Counted from the stretch's first letter, positions 25,971-38,775 are shown. The stretch: DNA of 64,000 bases from Anoplolepis gracilipes (GCF_047496725.1 NC_132972.1:7184001-7248000), one strand, 5' to 3'. Made by a program: numbers and translations. Notes: generated by a model not told the origin, from the sequence alone.

Positions 25971-28392
25971 AAATAAAATGAGATAATGTTCAATTCAATG
26001 TAATGAGCGTAGTAAATAAATTATTCGTCACGAAATTTATCGAACAAAAGAATTATTCCTACTTTATATTATTTGTAACTTAAATCCTTTCTATAGTTGT
26101 AGTTAAAGGTTTTAATACCCGCCGAAATGGCGTGTGATACGTACGATGCATACTTGATTCGTTATCGCGATCGTTATTGCACGCCGTGCACGTTGCGGAT
26201 ACGTTAATGATAACGTTGAGGAATGTTATAAATGTATGACCTTTACAATTTTTTCTTGTTGGATAGTATAATAAGCAAGTTTCTGGTTTCCAGAATTTCT
26301 GGGTTTTAATTATGCTTGCCATAACAACACGTTTCGATAAAGAAAAATAATATACTAAATGCTATTTTGTTATATCGCGAAAATTCGCTCCACTTTTATT
26401 CCGCTCTTATATTCAAATCAGAGACATTTGATTAAAATAATTTGCAGATACATATCTAGTAAAAGGAAATTTAGATCTATCTATTAATTTTTATTTAATT
26501 TATGGAAACATATTAGAATCATGTCAGTGTATATTTTATTCTGTTCTGTTGTCAAAATTTTAAGTATCTGTTTTACATGTTTTGCACGGTTAAATGTCAC
26601 TCAAAACACACGTGAATAAATTCGATACGTATCTTAATTATTGCCACAAAGCAATGTGTTGCAACGAAAACGTTGCGCATACTACGACCTTTTACATTTT
26701 TCAATCTCGAAAAAAAATCCGTAGATTTATCTGTACGAGCATTATATCCCGTATCCGAGTTTACAATTTCGCTCAAGAATGATTGTCATGGAATAATATA
26801 AAATGTAAAAAAAGAAAAACTGAATAAACATACATATAAAAATATATTACATCTGTGTCTGTATGCGTGCACATCATGTTTCCATCAATTGTAAAAGAGA
26901 CTGTTCACAATTTTTCTTTACACGTAATATTTTCGCTTTCGTTTCCTTAATTCTCACAAAAAATTAAAATAATAACTTTTTTGTGAAAGTAACGTCACGT
27001 CTTTTTAATAACTTAAGTAATTTTGAATTATGTACGAGTGTTTGATAAAATAATATTATTTTTACTGCGATATCAAAAAGAAATTCGTCAATAACATGTC
27101 ATTTTATCATATCACATATCATATTAAGTAGAGCGCGTTATAATAACATTTTATTTCAGCTCTTCTTACCTAATCACTTCATTCACTATCTTTTTTATGA
27201 TGATCATCCAATTTGTTATTAACGATCTTTTGCGAGTATAATGGTGTCGTAGAACTAACAATGAATATAGGTCTTAAAACCAGGATTTTAACAATGATGG
27301 CCTTATAGCTGCCGCTTTTAAATATCGCTATACAGATACGCGGGCAAATCTTAAAAGCCGAAGTAATTCCTTTACATCTCGTAAAAGCAAAATTAAACAC
27401 ATAAAAAAAAATCTTAAAAAATTTATAATTCTTATTAGATATTAGGCTTTAATTAATTTCAATTAGATCTCGCTTTTACAAAATTTAAATTTAATATGTC
27501 ATATGTATTATATTACAGTTGTACGACACTATACTCAACTTTATAGAGCTAACACAAAAAGTGACTTTTAATTCAAACTAGCATGGTTTCAGATATGTAG
27601 ATATATATGAGAGAGAATATTTGTTTATATGATGTTAATTAATTTTAATTGACAAATTTTATGTATAGTAATTATAAAAATTATATTACGGCACAATAAT
27701 AAATAAAAAATTGTTAAATTTCTTATACCTATTTTGAATTATACTTTATTATTCTGATCGATACTATTCGGCATAAAAGTATTTAACAATGTAAAATGTA
27801 TTTCTTCAAAATTTAAAGAGCTACATTTTAAAGAGCATTGTTCGAAAACAATGTAGCAAATAATGGCTAATTCTATCTTGCTAAATTGTCTTTTATTGTA
27901 TTTTGTCTTTACTATTAAATTCTCATTACAATTTCATAATAGCCACTTTATGCTACGCTCTCCTTTCTCGTGCGCAGCTGGTACCCAGTTATTGAAATGC
28001 GTTTAACTAAAAATAATACTCGGTTTATCCAAGTTATAAAATATTAAAATATTGGCACTTTAATCTATTGCTCTTTTTCTAATAATATTATCGTAGATGT
28101 GGCAAGAGTAAATTTACCGAATGGTAAATATATCATTACTATATCTATAGTTGACTTTTTTAAATAAATATTAAAAATTCCACTCAACAAAATATTTTGC
28201 TAATATAGATAGACTTCTAGATGTCTCAATTAAAATTTATCGCTACTTTTTGTATCTGTTAGAATATTGTTTGTCACGTATCGAATGTATAACAGCGATA
28301 TTCTAGCAATATCTCTAGAAAATTTAAAAATCATGCCAAATATTAATCACAAATATAATTGTCCTTGACAATAGGCCTAAAAAATAGGCATC
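25971..28392. other. A+T-rich non-coding stretch
   Basis: A patch at 26090-26330 is somewhat CpG-richer. A 10-bp inverted pair, TCACAAAAAA at 26954-26963 and TTTTTTGTGA at 26977-26986, is present. No gene evidence was found. Confidence 0.6.
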
Positions 28393-28409
28393 ACAGAAAA
28401 ATTTTCTGT
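28393..28409. repeat. Short palindrome ACAGAAAA-A-TTTTCTGT
   Basis: Perfect 8-bp arms around a single A. Copies of the word CTGTCT follow nearby (28406 and 28440). It is small and may be chance in this composition. Confidence 0.8.
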
Positions 28410-28621
28410 CTAAATTATACTAATAGTACAGACATAAATTCTGTCTCTGTCATTTAAATTGATTAAGTGCAAAATACATGCAGTATCACAGCATTGGCTA
28501 ATAATTTATCTGTTTCAGTTAATTTTTTACACCTAAAAAATTTTTGTTAAACTTGCATAATTATTTTTTTGAGTGTCATTATATAGAATTGTGTAAGAAA
28601 AAAAATTTATAATTTTTTAAT

Positions 28622-28645
28622 AAAAAAAAAAAAAAAAAAAAAAAA
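28622..28645. repeat. A24 homopolymer
   Basis: Twenty-four consecutive A residues, the longest homopolymer in the window, preceded by other A/T-rich runs from about 28590. It could be the poly(A) tail of a retroposed sequence lying upstream on +, but no flanking target-site duplication or recognisable body was found. Confidence 0.95.
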
Positions 28646-29110
28646 CCTTAAGAAAGGTGACAGTTTTTGACGCACTCTGTAAAATCATACATATATCGAC
28701 ACTCGGTTTTTGTTAACCGTTGTGCTTCAGTTAGCGTTATTAAATTCGCGTGCCGCTCGAACCTGCACCGCGTAGTTAACGTAAGTTCACAATCAGTTGT
28801 GAAAACCTTGGCGCGTAAGAAGAAATTAAGATCCTTGTGGGATAATGATTCGTGGGTGTTTCGAAAGCAAAAAAAGATCTGTTCGCGTGTCGTGCGAAGT
28901 AAAAGTGTCACGAAGAGAGAAAGAGAGAGAGAAAGAAAGAGAAAAAGAGAGAAAGAGAGAGAGAGAAAGAGACAGGAAGTTTCCTTCATACCTCGTGCTA
29001 GCTTCTGAAGAGTTCGCGGATAACTTTAGGCGATGTCTTGCGAATGATATATCCGTAACAAGTCCACCCGTTTCTTATCTCACAATGTCTAGTGCGATAT
29101 ATGTGTCTCG
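28646..29110 (+). other. CpG-shifted island with exon-like and initiator-like motifs
   Basis: Composition shifts right after the A24 tract. The sequence TTTTTGTTAACCGTTGTGCTTCAG ends at 28730 and resembles a 3' splice acceptor, or with TCAGTT an insect initiator. A full-consensus donor word GTAAGT follows at 28781-28786, leaving a 50-base interval 28731-28780. A second initiator-like AATCAGTTGTG lies at 28791-28801. A GA-rich tract follows at 28912-28973. Overlapping frames on both strands (28667-29008 on +, 28648-28989 on -) are dominated by the GA tract and are not credible proteins. An untranslated first exon or small promoter is the most reasonable reading. Confidence 0.35.
28912..28973. 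repeat. GA/GAAA-rich purine tract
   Basis: Imperfect GA and GAAA repeats, all purine on + except at the end. It translates to Arg-Glu-Lys runs in every + frame. Confidence 0.93.
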
Positions 29111-30208
29111 TTTGGCTTTATAAACTTTCTTAGTAGCTTGCTCGATACTTACGCTATCATGCGCTATACGCTATATGTCAAACTGATGTTACATATTAGT
29201 CTCATTGCTATTTCAACTTGCAAGCAATTTGTTATTAATTTTGTTTTCAATGGTATAGTTACTATTATTATTTGAATAAATTATTATTGTAATCAACATA
29301 ATATATGTCATTATTGTACATGTATATATTATACAATATATAAACATTTAAATAAACAGCTAAAATTTATCTGCTTACATTTCCTTTCTGTATGAATCTT
29401 CTATCATTTTCCACTGCGATATTGTTTTCAGAATGTTCGATATGCGATGAATAACAGAATACAAAGTATATACTATAGAAATCATGTTCTGTGATCTACA
29501 ATACAGATGCAATGTTCAAGTATTCCGTTTGGAAAAGCAGCCTTGTGAATGTCATACAATTTCAAGTATGACATGATAATTCAATTGAAACAATACTCTG
29601 TAACTCTGTAACTTTGAATGTGATAGAGGAATTAGTCCTTACGCATGCTTTGTAAATTGTACCAAGATTTGTCACGATATTAACAATATGATATCTCAAT
29701 ACTACACTGTGTCACATAATGCATCAGAATAGCTATACTCAGCGCGATGTGATATCGTACATATATCACAAGCTACAAGACATAATTGCTTATATATCAG
29801 AAACCTACACATGCCAAATACATCAATTTACGTAATAGAACATTATATATTACGTTCCATAATCCAGGTCTAACTAATGTTCATACAAATATAATTTTGT
29901 TATTTAAAATGCCAATTTAAAACATAAAATAAATATTGCAATTTATTCTGCATTTAATATGCAAAATTTATCAAAAATTTATATAGAGCTTAATTTATTT
30001 AGTTTGCTCAAAAAAAATAATGCTTGTAAACTTATGCCCGTACATGTGTATGTACTTAATGTTTTTTAAATTACTATCTCTTTTAAATCACATACACAAT
30101 TCGCATCTACATAGTGTTATTGTTGAAACAACCAATTATCAAATATTTATTCTTGTGACAACTTGTTCCATATTTCGCATCTCATACTATCAAGGTGCTT
30201 TGCATTTG
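29111..30208. other. A+T-rich non-coding stretch left of the transposon
   Basis: Contains a TGTCATA/TATGACA hairpin near 29550-29575 and a CTCTGTAA duplication near 29595-29610. No gene is seen. The last bases, CATTTGTA, form the left insertion flank of the element at 30211. Confidence 0.65.
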
Positions 30209-30210
30209 TA

Positions 30211-30389
30211 AACAGCTGTTTTTTTTTCTCTCATTTTTTTTCTCATAGAAATACATGTAACGAAATTAACGATTTATATCGTATACATTTTGTACGCTGT
30301 TAAAATATTTCCTTTTACATTTCCGCTCAGAAATTTTTAGGGAACTGCTATCACTGTGTTAATCTATTATAAATTCTGTTGCAAATACA
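30211..30389 (+). repeat. Left terminal inverted repeat of the 30.2-kb element
   Basis: 179 bp, from AACAGCTG to GCAAATACA. It includes ATAGAAATACATGTAACG, GTACGCTGTTAAAATATT and GGGAACTGCTATCACTG as recognisable blocks. Differences from the right arm are one T/C in the T-rich run near the tip and one A/T in the TATCGTATACATT block. Confidence 0.93.
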
Positions 30390-31426
30390 TTCTCAATATT
30401 AAATAGCGTTTTTTTTCATGATCAACAATTGTTGAAGCACGTATTTTGTCGCACAAAAGAATTCTTCGCGCAATGCAGTTCTAAATTAAATTTTTTTATT
30501 TTATTGATATGCTGCTGAGTATGCTATGCATATTAAAATGAAATGAGATCAAACTGAATGTCATAAAATATACGCGTGCGTATATATGCGTGATAGTATT
30601 CTTTGATTCCTAGTTGCTTTAGGAATAACCACGAACAAAAGCAAAAAACTGCACATAATAAAAAAGATTGTACTTAAATATGATATTTAATATTGAATAT
30701 AGTTTTTCTCTCTCTTTTAATATCTCATATAATACACATTTTTTACAGTAATAGAAATTAAACAGAAATCAAAATTAATATACTGCATTCAGCATTTCTC
30801 TTATTATTATGTATATAAAATTGTTCTATACAAATACACAGTGCTTAATTTATAAAAAATTATGATAATTTAATTAAAAAATACGATTAACTTTATAAAT
30901 TACTGTTATTACTATTATTAACATTATTTTAAACAATATTATTGAAGAATATAAAAGAATATATAAAATACTTAATTAAAAACATTTAATTTTCTTATAT
31001 ATATAATCAACACAACTGAAAATTTCTAGATTTGATATCAAAATCATAATTTCTTCGAAGAGAAAGCAAACTGTTTCATCCTTAATTAATTTCAATATAC
31101 CTGGATGAATATATTCTCTGTGAATATCTAATAGATATTTTAGATGTACATGTTAATTTATCTAAGAATAACAAGCTTTTTCAATTTTTATTTTAAATCA
31201 AAATGTATTAAAAAGAACCGACTTTATTAAAAATAAATATAAAGTAATATTTTAGTACATAGTTTTTTTAGTACATATAATTTTGAAATCTATTTGATTT
31301 CCATTTGATGAATCGATTTTGTTGAAAAGAATAAACGTGAAATAGAATTGTAGAGTAATGCTTTTATAGAAGTGCCATGATTGCCAAATATAGGAAATTG
31401 GTGACGATTGTGTTACACCTGAGTTG

Positions 31427-31605
31427 TGTATTTGCAACAGAATTTATAATAGATTAACACAGTGATAGCAGTTCCCTAAAAATTTCTGAGCGGAAATGTA
31501 AAAGGAAATATTTTAACAGCGTACAAAATGTAAACGATATAAATCGTTAATTTCGTTACATGTATTTCTATGAGAAAAAAAATGAGAGAGAAAAAAACAG
31601 CTGTT
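31427..31605 (-). repeat. Right terminal inverted repeat of the 30.2-kb element
   Basis: 179 bp, reverse complement of the left arm with two mismatches. It starts TGTATTTGCAACAG on + and ends CAGCTGTT just before the right TA. Confidence 0.93.
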
Positions 31606-31607
31606 TA

Positions 31608-34600
31608 TTAACTATTCTTCCGAATGTTATCAAGCGTAATCACAACTTTATATATATTTCATAAAGCGGTATACGTGCCGTTATTGCTGTTCAACTATTA
31701 AAAAATGCTATGTCAATAAATTATTTGTTGTCGTGTTCGTTATGGACCAATTGTGACGTCTCAATTTAAATCATTTCTGTTTACTTCAATTTTGATTTAT
31801 ACATTCCAAACACACAGCTTGAGTTGTGTGCGATTCCGCTGAAAGTTTCTGATGTTTCTATAAAGAACGAATCTCACATTTATCTTGTCTGTTGAGTAGC
31901 TCCTTTGTTATTTGAGAAATAAAAAAGATTGTTGAAATATCATAATTGGAAGGCACACAAAAACAAGGTCATTTTTAATCTCATCAAAATAATTTTTTCT
32001 ATAAAAATTAATTTCAGAAAATAAGAAAGAAAATATATAAATCCAAAAATAAGAAAAAAACCGTAACAATCCGTGCATAACAAGCATACTCCAAGAGCTT
32101 AAAAATATTTAAAAAGTATTATGTCATTCACTTATTTATATACTTCATGTTTTAATTTATTTTCTATGTTATATTGTATATAATCAAAATACAAAATATA
32201 TTATATATAAAAATACAAATAAAATAAATAAAATATATGCTATTTATATTTTCATGAAAATGAGAGAGAAAAACGATTTTAATTTTATATAATTCCCAAT
32301 TTTCGTTTACTTTGTAAGCTTTGTAAATATTGCAGCAAAACACTCACATATTAATTATTTGTACGTCTAGCAAAGGATTTAATTGTATTATAAATTAATT
32401 AAAAGCTACATATATTTAGTCACAAAGCATTCATAATGTAAGTACATTGAATATATTTAGTAATGGCGAGAGGTACAGAAACATTTCCTTTCTTAGAGTG
32501 ATTTCCTAGCCTTTAAGTGTACACGCAGATAAGATAGCTTTAATTCTCGTTTCGCAGATCCTTTAAGAAATGAACAGACATTTTAATTTTTTTAAAATCT
32601 TCATTATAATAAGAAATACATTAATTTCTCAGTCAATTTAAAGCTAATTAAATAAAAATGAAATAGGACTGTGTAAATTGGATTGAATAAAACGTAATAA
32701 TTAGACTAAAAAGTATGTAGAATTAAAGTGAAAAATATATGCCAAACAATTACAAATCCAAAAACTTACTAATTTCTAATATAAAATCCATATTGAATTA
32801 AAAAAAAACAAATATGAAAACAATTTCGATTGTAATAAAACTTGTAATTATTATTAAAAATTCTCTCTCTTTCTTCTTTTATTTTAATTTTGAATATTTT
32901 TTATATCACAAATTACTTATCAATCAACTTATATTTTATTGCATAATTTATTTAAAATTAAAATATATTTAAAACCGATTCTTTTTGCATATTGCCTTTT
33001 ATAGTAATAATAAATCAAGCAAATTTCAAATTAAAATTGGAATCACGTACGACAAAAAATCCATCTCCTGCGCAGTTTCGAAGAATAAAACCCGGTTAGC
33101 GGAATTAAGCAAAAAGACAATGACGCTCCAAAAAAAAAAAAAAAGAAAATGAGAAGCTTAGCAAAAAACTATCTTTATTCCTGCAGAGTTTTCGGTTGCA
33201 TCCAAAAATAAATTGAAGCGGAACGGAAAACTTTTAAAACAGCTCACCGTGATGTAAAGAACATTTTCAAGTTCCAAAAATAACGTCTTAGAAGGAAAAA
33301 TAAAATTCTGTTTTTTTAGTACCTTCATTGTAGACTATATCAGGCGTTACATCAAAACGTAAAAAGTTTGACAATTTTTGGACGGATGCAATTCAAAATA
33401 TACGCGACTGTTTATCACGATGGCTTCGTCGTTTTGTTAATCATTTAATTCATAAATTTAATCTGTCTCTCTCTTCTATCTCTCTTTCTCTTTTGCAACT
33501 GCTAAATAAATACGCAATTTGTGCACTGAAGCTAAAATATGTTTGTAAATATTATAAACTAAATATTAATTCACTGTTATTCAATTTCATTAACAATCTT
33601 AGTGTATGAAAAATTTAATTAAGTTTAATTGACTATTGAACTTTTTGTTCGAAGTATTTTTTTCCTTTATTTCGTTCCTAGCTACACATCACGGAATGCG
33701 TTTCATCCAAGTATTAAATAAACATTTCTTTTTATCTTTCAAACTTTATTTTGCTATCTTCTTATTCTCCTTTACCTTTTCATTTCCGTCTGATAAACAG
33801 ATGGAATAAAACTATTTGCATTTATATACATATTTAGAGAAATTGTATTACAATACTTTCTGTGCAAGTCGGAAATGCTTATTGATGGTCTGATAATACA
33901 ATACATTTATACAATAAACATCGTACTTATTTGTTTTAATTAATTAGAAATTAATTAATTATAATACTAAATTATTTACATTCAGAAGTCTTTAAATATA
34001 AACTAGAGTATTTAACAGATTTTTCCTCATAGCCAAGATTTTTTTTTTATTAGTTTAAAAAAATCTTGATTGGATAAGAATTAAAATATTTTGGAAATTA
34101 AAAATATTCTCTTTTATAAATTAATAATAATAATAATATTCACATCTTTTTACATAATAATTATATAAAAATAATAATTACAAAAAAAGATAGAAAAGTT
34201 GCTGTCAGAAACAACAGTTCTTATAACTTTATATATAATTTAAAAAAAATTTTATATTACGTTAATTATTTTATAATATAATTAAACTAATATATTTTAA
34301 TTAAATAATATATATAATACAATATTTATATATAATACAATATATATACAATATTTATAATATTATATAAAAAAATATTGGCAATGTTTTATCTTTTCTT
34401 CTAGATAATTACATATTAATTGGAGGTTGGCTTGAGAAATTAACCCACGCTGATACGATAGATTTTGCGTAATTTGAAATGCAATATCTAGCAAAAAATA
34501 GAATTTACTATGATATGGTATAACGAGTACGCCGCACGCGACAACGTCGCTCGAAACCCGGGATTATCGATTTTTGCAGCTACCGGTTATACGTAGATAC

Positions 34601-34649
34601 GAAGCATTGCTGAAATCACTTTAACATATTCAGTTTACATTTAAAATAT
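31608..34649. other. A+T-rich non-coding stretch right of the transposon
   Basis: Contains an A15 run at about 33130-33144 and a 12-bp stem, CAAGATTTTTTT at 34034-34045 paired with 34057-34068. A patch at 33040-33430 is slightly less A+T-rich. No frame of interest. Confidence 0.65.
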
Positions 34650-34701
34650 TAATTTATAAAATATAAAATATTTATTAATTTATAAAATATAAAATATTTA
34701 T
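34650..34701. repeat. Two perfect 26-bp tandem copies
   Basis: The 26-bp unit, starting TAATTTATAAAATATAAAAT, occurs twice head to tail without mismatch. Confidence 0.93.
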
Positions 34702-36579
34702 TCTAAAAAACCATTTAAAACATTTTGTAGGCGTCATCACACACATCAGGTATTAGCTTTGAAATCTGCCATAGAAATAAAAACCTCAATTTCAATACTA
34801 ATTCAATTGTGAATCATAAAAATTAAAAAATTTAGTTTTTAATCATTTCTGATTAAATTTTCAAATTTTAACGATATTTGTGCACAATGAGTAATTTATA
34901 AACTATTAAAAGCCCTACTAAATAAAAGTTTAATGAAGCACGGGAATATAAAATGATGATTCTTTGTATCGATTTATCAATGTCAAAAGCTATATAAAAA
35001 AATTCGTTTTAATAAAGAAACATTTGATAAAAAAATAGAATTTTTTTTTTTAAGTAACGGGTCATTGAGCAAAGTTCAGCAGAAAAGTCCACAATTTCCG
35101 AGATGCGCTTAATTCTTTAAAATAATATCTAAAATGATAATGATGTATATCAATTAAACGTGCTTACGTGAGAAACAATGCGATCACTGAATCCAGTCCC
35201 TCTGAATCGGTACGATAAAACTTTGGACTTCAAATATGAAGAGATTTGAAAGTCAAATGAGCGTTTGCGTAATCATCTATCGTCATACAAACTGGTCATG
35301 TAAATTTGTTCAAGGCATTTTTCGTGATTTCACGAGGAAAAATACCTATTGTCATTTTGAACATATAAGCACGATTTTTCCTTAAATTATTTAACTGAAT
35401 CGAATGTAAAAGCATCCATATTCTCGGAGGCTTTTATTTGACGTGAGGAATGCATACATTGCATACTAAAATTCTATAACATTTGCAAAATGGCCCGAAT
35501 GGTTACGTCACGATGGCCGCATAATTTGATTTATGAAATGGACATACATTTTCCAACTAACTAAAATTCTCTCTGGCAACATTTACCTCTTTCGCGCGCT
35601 TATTATTAACAATCATGCATTAAAACTTTATTGGTTTTTAATTTAGATTACATCAATATATTGAATTAATAATCTTAAGCAATCTTGAATAATATAATCG
35701 CGAAAAAAATTAACAAATAAAATAACCGATAAGAGATATATTAATAGTTTTAATTATGTTTCGTATACGTATCCAATATATGATATCTAATAATTTTTTT
35801 ATTCAAAGCAAGTAAAACCAATTATATTTGCAAAACTAAAATGTAAAATAAATATAAGTTATTTTTAAGTATTTATAATCCAAAAAACATAAAAAATGTA
35901 ACATAAACCAATATATATGTATATATCTATTAAGCAGTTTCTTTATAAATATATTATTTTATATTATTCCATCATGTTAATTTAAATATTATCTGCATAT
36001 TTTCTCTAAAATCATTATAATCATTTATTTATCTATGAATTTTATTATTATATATGTAGAGAATGTGTGATAATATAACAATGTAAAAAATTTTATTTGC
36101 TTTCACAATTTATTTTTTATCATTAATTATCCACTTATCATTTATATTATATACATCGTTGTATTGATTATATACGTATATTACCAGTATATGATATTAA
36201 TAAGGTGTGTATATATTTTCACAAAAACGGCCCACACAACACACCTAAATGTGTGAATTGCACAAAATACGCGATAATCATGATAAAAAAAATTAATTCC
36301 GCAAATAATAAACGTAATAAATTACCTCATAAATAATAAATTATCTAATTATTCCCACAAAGCCCGATGCCATCCTAGGCTGCTCATCTTCTCCTAATCA
36401 CTTGCGCAATATTTTGCACGACATTCCCGATTTCAATACATATTATCTTTATTGATATACGAAATCTATATCGAACCGATACTTTCCTGCTTATGTGTCG
36501 TCGCACAAATGATAACAAAATCACCGCGTACAGCGTTATATAGGTAGAAAAAATTCGATGTATACTTTTTCGCGGATTA
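34702..36579. other. A+T-rich non-coding stretch
   Basis: A patch at 35150-35620 has somewhat higher CpG. No frame above 60 codons and no repeat structure was recognised. Confidence 0.65.
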
Positions 36580-37050
36580 ATAGATATGTATGATAAAACG
36601 AACGTCCGTCTTTTAATTCGGCACTCTCAACACTCGTTCGCGCGCGTTGTTCACTTCTTCCCTGCTGCAATCCGAATCATCGTTTCCGACGAATTTGCGA
36701 TTTTTAGACACGTTAGATCTCTTGACACTCGCGAGTATCCGTCGACATTTGAGTATTCCTTTGTAATCGTCTTCGTCAGTCGCAAACAGCCGCGAAAGCA
36801 ATAGCGTAGGCAACGTGCAAAAGGAACATCGGCTGCGAAACGACGCAGTTACCGGATCGAAAGATGCGACAAATGCGTGTGGAAAAAATCTGTCCCGATA
36901 CTATGGTCCGCGTCTTTAAACCTCGACTCATTCCCGACGTATGCTCGTACGACTGTAACGCGTACCTACCATAGCTGACTCCAATAGCACGACTCTCGTG
37001 CCTGATATCACTACGTGACTATGTTACCTATTTTTTCCCCTGTAACACGC
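36580..37050. other. CpG-shifted island
   Basis: About 470 bp with many CG dinucleotides (TCGCGCGCG near 36639, GTCCGCG near 36906). Frames overlap on both strands (36586-36804 on + with an ATG, 36613-36813 on -), neither recognisable. It could be a regulatory element or a non-coding exon. The sequence gives no splice pair that would define one. Confidence 0.35.
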
Positions 37051-37339
37051 TTCGCGCTGAACGTGTTAATTCTCTGTATTTTTTATTCCGCGACGAAATC
37101 ATACAATAGTAATTTTTCTCTACACGGAAAAAATATAATAATAAAGATTAAAATATATAATATTTGTAAGCATGGAATATACTAACATATTATATACCTG
37201 AAATCACGTGTGATATTTTTATTCAATAATATTATAGATATAAATATTATGTTTTACGAATATTGCAATTATTTAAATATTTTGATGCACAAAATTATTA
37301 ACAATAGAACAAATACATAATTTATCATCTTCAGTATAT

Positions 37340-37510
37340 ATATATACACATACTGAAAGGGTCATTGATGCTTTTAAACATGAATTTATGCACATATCGG
37401 AACACATATATTTTCCATAAATATATTTATGTACAAAATATATATAAATATATTAGTATGTGCACAAATTCATTTGTAAAGGTATTAATGACATCTTCTG
37501 TATACATATG
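37340..37510. repeat. Imperfect fold-back element
   Basis: The arms 37361-37396 and 37457-37492 are reverse complements over 36 positions with about seven mismatches (left arm starts GTCATTGATGCTTTTAAACA). Weaker pairing continues outward through TACACATACTGAAAG and the opposite TTCTGTATACATATG. The 60-base centre is A+T-rich and partly self-complementary. It is likely a decayed fold-back MITE. Transcribed, it would form a long hairpin, so a small-RNA source is a secondary possibility. A + frame (37365-37586) runs through it and is not a gene. Confidence 0.7.
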
Positions 37511-37894
37511 CATAAAAATTAAAATCGAGCGGAGATACGAGCATCTCACCTCTATAGTTACATGTCCAGAATCTCGAACAATTTAATTTGTTTAATTAAT
37601 ATTCTAATAATTTTGACGCATAAAACTTTTGTAAAACTATTAGAGTAGAATTTTCAAGCGCTTAAAATGTGGTAAAAAATATTTAAAAAATAATCAGCCG
37701 ACAAAGTAAGATGCAGTGTAAACTTGGTGTCTCAATTTGTTCGGAGCAATTTCTTTTGTTTTGTTTAATAGCCAGAACTAATTGTTTAATCTATCAAGAA
37801 AAATGATTAAAAATAAAACCAATACTCTCAAGTAATGAGTTTCCATGAAATAAGAGGCCAATTTCATACACGGCTGATCTTTTACAATATAAAA

Positions 37895-38030
37895 GCAATG
37901 CTATCAAAAAAAGAATTTTTGAATAAATTCCCTGAATTCCAGTAAAATTCCATGAGACTTCTCTAATTTTTCCAAATACAAAAGAAATCCCTAAAAATTC
38001 CAAGTTTTTCATGTTTTTCCAAGGAGTAAA
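37895..38030. repeat. Fragment of a short-period CCTGAATTCC-type repeat
   Basis: Variants of TTCC separated by about 10-12 bases recur: TTCCCTGAATTCC, AATTCCATGAG, TTTTTCCAAAT, ATCCCTAAAAATTCC and TTTTTCCAAGG. Related internally repetitive CCTG/TTCC sequences are dispersed in many animal genomes. The 72-codon minus frame across it (37794-38012) begins MKNLEFLGISF and is the usual translation artefact of this repeat. Family assignment is inference. Confidence 0.5.
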
Positions 38031-38775
38031 CTTATTAATATATAGAATATGTACTTTAGAATTTTATCTTTTTAAAATTGTTTTTGTAGAAAAAATGCAA
38101 TAACTTAAAAGAGATATAAACCAAGTTAATTTATGCATGAACAAAGAAATTAAATTAAGATTTTTATTTAAAAAAAATAACATTGTCTTAAATTATTATA
38201 AATAATATTAACATTCTCATATAAAATGTACAGATCAACAATCGACAGGAATAAATCGACCTTAAAATGTTCGAGGTTGATTCCAGACGAAATGTGACGT
38301 GAGCTTTACAAACGATTGGAAGCACAGCGATGCTAAGTAGAGCGGTATAATAAGAACATAACAAGAAGGGAAACGTGGAAACGAAGTGGTTCCTCCTGCC
38401 ATCTTTGGAAATGCCAAGCATTTGAAGACAGACGAAATTAATCTGTGAGTCTTCGTGTTTAAGAAGCTGTTGTTCACGTCTATCGTACAATGCGCCCCGA
38501 CAATGTTAAAAACACAATGTAGTGAACATCCAATTACCAATGAAATATGATGCTGAAAGGCGGAGAATTTCTTCTACAGGACATAGAAAAATCTGATAAG
38601 GGGAAGAAAAAAATTACGAAAAGAATAAACCGAGTTTTACTTTACTTGGCGAATTTTTCATCGGTGATTTAGTGCTATAGGTACTATGTGTGCATATTTA
38701 TGCAGCAATGAATTATTATACGCAATAACTTAATTATTACATAAATGTTTCTATTCGAAAACACGATGTTTTTTT
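38031..38775. other. Non-coding stretch
   Basis: The part 38260-38540 is less A+T-rich and has two overlapping minus frames (38188-38490 and 38262-38540) without recognisable motifs. No splice sites fit their ends. Confidence 0.5.

Larger units (their letters stand above)
30211..31605. mobile_element. Complete TA-flanked DNA transposon-like element, non-autonomous
   Basis: The element is 1,395 bp with terminal inverted repeats of 179 bp (30211-30389 and 31427-31605). Aligned by eye the two arms differ at only two positions and have no indels. Both ends begin AACAGCTGTTTTTTT. A TA dinucleotide lies immediately outside each end (30209-30210 and 31606-31607), the target-site duplication expected of the Tc1/mariner superfamily. 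The interior (30390-31426) is A+T-rich and carries no transposase frame; the best is a 61-codon minus frame (31252-31437) starting inside the right arm, with no DDE-type motif seen. This points to a non-autonomous derivative moved by a transposase made elsewhere. The near-identical arms suggest recent insertion or maintenance by gene conversion. Other TA-targeting superfamilies cannot be excluded because the terminal bases do not match a family I know. Confidence 0.85.

Noticed and set aside
25769..25993. 74-codon minus frame
   Set aside because: The product is almost only Tyr-Ile repeats from (AT)n.
28648..29008. 113-codon frames on both strands
   Set aside because: Both depend on the GA tract (Arg-Glu-Lys on +, Ser-Leu on -) and overlap almost completely.
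31252..31437. 61-codon minus frame in the 30.2-kb element as a transposase remnant
   Set aside because: It starts in the terminal repeat, is A+T-biased, and shows no DDE/D motif or helix-turn-helix pattern.
37123..37135. CACGGAAAAAAT as a transposon tip
   Set aside because: No opposite end in the flanking kilobases.
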